Source: Micavibrio aeruginosavorus ARL-13
GTDB lineage: Bacteria; Pseudomonadota; Alphaproteobacteria; Micavibrionales; Micavibrionaceae
DNA: 64,000 bases
Assembly: GCF_000226315.1 (NCBI RefSeq)
Contig: NC_016026.1
Location: forward strand, 1,054,001-1,118,000
Reading direction: 5' to 3'
Position 1 is the stretch's first letter. Every line of letters starts with the position of its first letter. The notes beneath the pieces are model-generated. The model saw only the letters and a list, made by a program, of their open reading frames with translations, searched no databases and was not told the DNA's origin. Positions 62,090 through 64,000 of this stretch are shown here, piece after piece. The position numbers and the translations under genes are program-made.

Positions 62090-64000
62090 ATGACTTTTTC
62101 GTCCAACGCACCGGAAGATCAAACCAAAACCAAAGCCACCGATGATGGTGATGCTGTTTTGAAAACACCGTCACTGGACGGTCTGCGCGCCCGTCGCCCC
62201 GGCGAATACAACATTCAATCCGGGTTGAAACGCCTGCGCATCACTGCGGCCCCGGATATCGACAATACCCCGGATGAGGACGACACCGAAGCTGTGGCAA
62301 GCCCCGGCCTGTCCGCGCCGTCTGTGTCGGTATCAACCCCGTCATCGCTGTCCACGTCGAGCCTGTCCGTACGGGCAAGCCGGAATAACGATGCAGAAGC
62401 CCCCGCTGCTGAAGAAGTGGACGAGGAACCCGTTTTGATGCTGTCCCCGGTGAATGCACAATCTTTTGGCAATGATAACCCGTTCAAAACCCCGATGGCT
62501 GTACGTGTTGCACAGGTTGCGGGCGTTTTCTTCAGCGTGTTCTGGGTCGTTCTGACGGTGGTCTACGCCGTGGCGCAGGGCATTTCGCTCAGCCCGGATG
62601 TTCTGGGCCTGTATCTGGCGGGTGCGTTGGCGCCGGTCGTTCTGCTCTGGACGTTGATCAGCATGGTTTCGCGCGGCAATGAAATCCGCCGTTATTCCGA
62701 AGTTTTGCGCGGTGAATTGCAATCCATCATCTATCCGACGGAAGAGCGTGCGCGCAAAGTATCGCACGACATCGAAATCCTGACGAAACAGGCGACCGAA
62801 CTGGCTGGCGCGTCGCGTGCCGTTGTGAAATCCATCAACCGCGCCCGTCACGGTTTGCGTACCGAAGTGCGTGATTTTGTTGGTATTTCCAAGAAAACCG
62901 AATTCCACATTGATCGTCTGGCCGAAACGCTGCACGAACGGGCTGAAAAACTGCTGGTCCTGACGGATGAAATTGAACAGCGCACCGATGGTATCAATAC
63001 CAAGACGAAAGAGGGCGCGACCGCTTGGGATGAAGCCACGGTGAAAATCCTGGATCGTGCATCGGAAATTGAAAATGCCATGGGTCGTGGCGCAGACAAG
63101 ATTCTGGCCGCCGCCGATCAAGCCAAGGATAAAACCAAGGACATCGAAACGCACCTGAACGGCAGCTATGACGGGCTGAACAAAGCCGTGGACCAAGTGG
63201 CCGAACGTTTGAAGGCGCTGTCCGAACAATTCGATGGCCACACCAAGGGGCTGGCCACCGCCGCCGATCATGTGTCGGTTGAAACACGCCGTCTGGCCGG
63301 AACAATTGAAAGCCAAATCCAGTCGCTGGAGGAAACCACCAGCCGCACGCTGGAATCCATGGCGAAATCCAGCCAGTCGATCGAAGATCACCGCAAAGAA
63401 CTGGACCGGGGCGCGGAATCCGTCGCCGCACAGGCCGAGAAGATTGCATCGACCCTGTCCGGTGGTATCGACCGTCTCGATCAGGCGGCGGATGATCTGG
63501 TGTCCCGCACCAACACGTTGGAAACCCGTTTGGAAACCCAGGCCGAAAAACTGCACGAAACCGTGCGCGGCATTTCCAACGGTGCCGACGCGATTGAGGA
63601 AGCCGGTGTATCGGCGGCCAACAAATTGTCCGAAGCCATGGGCACGGCATTGTCGGGGGCTGAATCCATCAGCGCCGCCGTTCGCCGTTCCATTGAATCA
63701 CTGGAAAAATCGACCCAGTCGGCCAAGGAACAGGCGGAATCTCTGATTGAATCCGCTGAATCCAGCATCGCCAAACTGAACGAAGCGGGTGCAGGCAATG
63801 TTGACCATGTCCGCGATATCGTCAGCATGCTGGAGAAGAGCCGCGCCCAGATTGCCGAGGCCAGTGCGCTGGCCGACGAACAGGTGCGCAAGCTTTCCGC
63901 CGCGGTTGAGGAACAAGCCGAAACCATCACCGTATCGGCCGCCAGCATGGTGGACCGCATTGAATCCGTCCGCACGTCCCTGTCTGAACCGTTGAAGGAC
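62090..64000 (+). CDS. Large coiled-coil membrane protein, 3' end outside window
   Basis: Open from ATG 62090 (AAAGGGG 6 bases upstream) to the last base, 637 residues so far. Residues ~1-145 are acidic and Ser/Pro-rich (VASPGLSAPSVSVSTPSSLS). Two adjacent hydrophobic segments lie at about 145-190 (VAQVAGVFFSVFWVVLTVVY; LYLAGALAPVVLLWTLISMV). All the rest is long helical coiled coil with heptads and repeated SxE-type blocks (AERLKALSEQFDGHTKGLAT, ESLIESAESSIAKLNEAGAG). This is the layout of the large alphaproteobacterial inner-membrane coiled-coil proteins that are often mis-annotated as kinesin- or apolipoprotein-like. The function is unknown; an envelope scaffold is possible. Antiphase frames on the other strand are shadows. 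Confidence 0.85.
   Translation, partial: MTFSSNAPEDQTKTKATDDGDAVLKTPSLDGLRARRPGEYNIQSGLKRLRITAAPDIDNTPDEDDTEAVASPGLSAPSVSVSTPSSLSTSSLSVRASRNNDAEAPAAEEVDEEPVLMLSPVNAQSFGNDNPFKTPMAVRVAQVAGVFFSVFWVVLTVVYAVAQGISLSPDVLGLYLAGALAPVVLLWTLISMVSRGNEIRRYSEVLRGELQSIIYPTEERARKVSHDIEILTKQATELAGASRAVVKSINRARHGLRTEVRDFVGISKKTEFHIDRLAETLHERAEKLLVLTDEIEQRTDGINTKTKEGATAWDEATVKILDRASEIENAMGRGADKILAAADQAKDKTKDIETHLNGSYDGLNKAVDQVAERLKALSEQFDGHTKGLATAADHVSVETRRLAGTIESQIQSLEETTSRTLESMAKSSQSIEDHRKELDRGAESVAAQAEKIASTLSGGIDRLDQAADDLVSRTNTLETRLETQAEKLHETVRGISNGADAIEEAGVSAANKLSEAMGTALSGAESISAAVRRSIESLEKSTQSAKEQAESLIESAESSIAKLNEAGAGNVDHVRDIVSMLEKSRAQIAEASALADEQVRKLSAAVEEQAETITVSAASMVDRIESVRTSLSEPLKD

Noticed and set aside
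62342-63556. Long minus-strand frame of 404 codons
   Set aside because: It is the antisense shadow of the coiled-coil gene, which has a proper start, ribosome binding site and helical heptads; the shadow protein is Phe/Gln/His-rich and lacks a binding site.

Overview
The window reads as a stretch of ordinary chromosome from an alphaproteobacterium of moderate, mid-range GC. The main evidence is a long minus-strand block, miaB - phoH paralogue - phoH - ybeY - corC - lnt - HTH regulator - metK - trmB - rimP - nusA - ylxR - infB - rbfA - truB - rpsO (about 58.4 kb back to 41.1 kb), which is the typical alphaproteobacterial order. Other support comes from a SUF-only iron-sulfur operon led by an Rrf2 regulator, a fabA-fabB-fabI cluster, DUF1491 and DUF1304 proteins, and palindromic intergenic repeats of the GTCATCCCGGCGAAAGCCGGG kind. 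A Micavibrio- or Rhodospirillales-like source would fit, but that is an impression from gene style and was not tested. I saw no prophage, transposase, CRISPR array, rRNA or convincing tRNA.

Layout. 0-4.3 kb: the end of a PfkB kinase, an FAD oxidoreductase, an AT-rich pair of unknown membrane proteins on the minus strand with a 22-bp tandem repeat between them, and a CobD/CbiB-like membrane protein. 4.3-8 kb: rpmB, a small exported protein, an unusual tgt, and two tandem paralogues of unknown function. 8-16.4 kb: a degenerate GGDEF protein coupled to a PAS histidine kinase, a Fur-family regulator, DUF1491, ppa, DUF1304, prfC, one unknown gene and an acid-ceramidase-like hydrolase. 16.8-24 kb: the suf operon (rrf2-sufB-orf-sufC-[repeat-GIY-YIG-repeat]-sufD-sufS-orf-sufT-sufA). 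24-29.4 kb: a minus-strand trio of unknowns, dusA, small secreted proteins, and a DnaA-box cluster in front of an unknown gene. 29.4-32.6 kb: fabA-fabB-fabI and mscL. 32.6-41.4 kb: ugpQ, pnp, a secreted metallopeptidase-like protein, gpmA, an acyl-CoA dehydrogenase, a GNAT protein and rpsO. 41.4-58.4 kb: the translation, transcription-elongation and envelope block listed above. 58.4-64 kb: a peptidoglycan-binding protein, a secreted unknown, an AGCS sodium/amino-acid symporter and the first 637 residues of a large coiled-coil membrane protein cut by the window edge.

How the genes work together. The suf genes form a complete assembly line: SufS supplies sulfur, SufBCD is the scaffold and ATPase, SufA and SufT act in carrier and maturation steps, and the Rrf2 protein is the likely Fe-S-sensing repressor. 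FabA, FabB and FabI form the anaerobic-type unsaturated fatty acid branch. The 41-58 kb block combines ribosome and tRNA maturation (RimP, RbfA, YbeY, TruB, TrmB, MiaB), initiation and elongation factors (IF2, NusA) and lipoprotein acylation (Lnt).

Most unusual items: a tRNA-guanine transglycosylase with a Chlamydia/eukaryote-like base pocket that has lost all three zinc cysteines; a GIY-YIG nuclease gene between two near-identical 70-bp palindromic repeats inside the suf operon; a phoH that appears to start at AUA; a bacterial acid-ceramidase/NAAA-like Ntn hydrolase; and a regularly spaced DnaA-box array.
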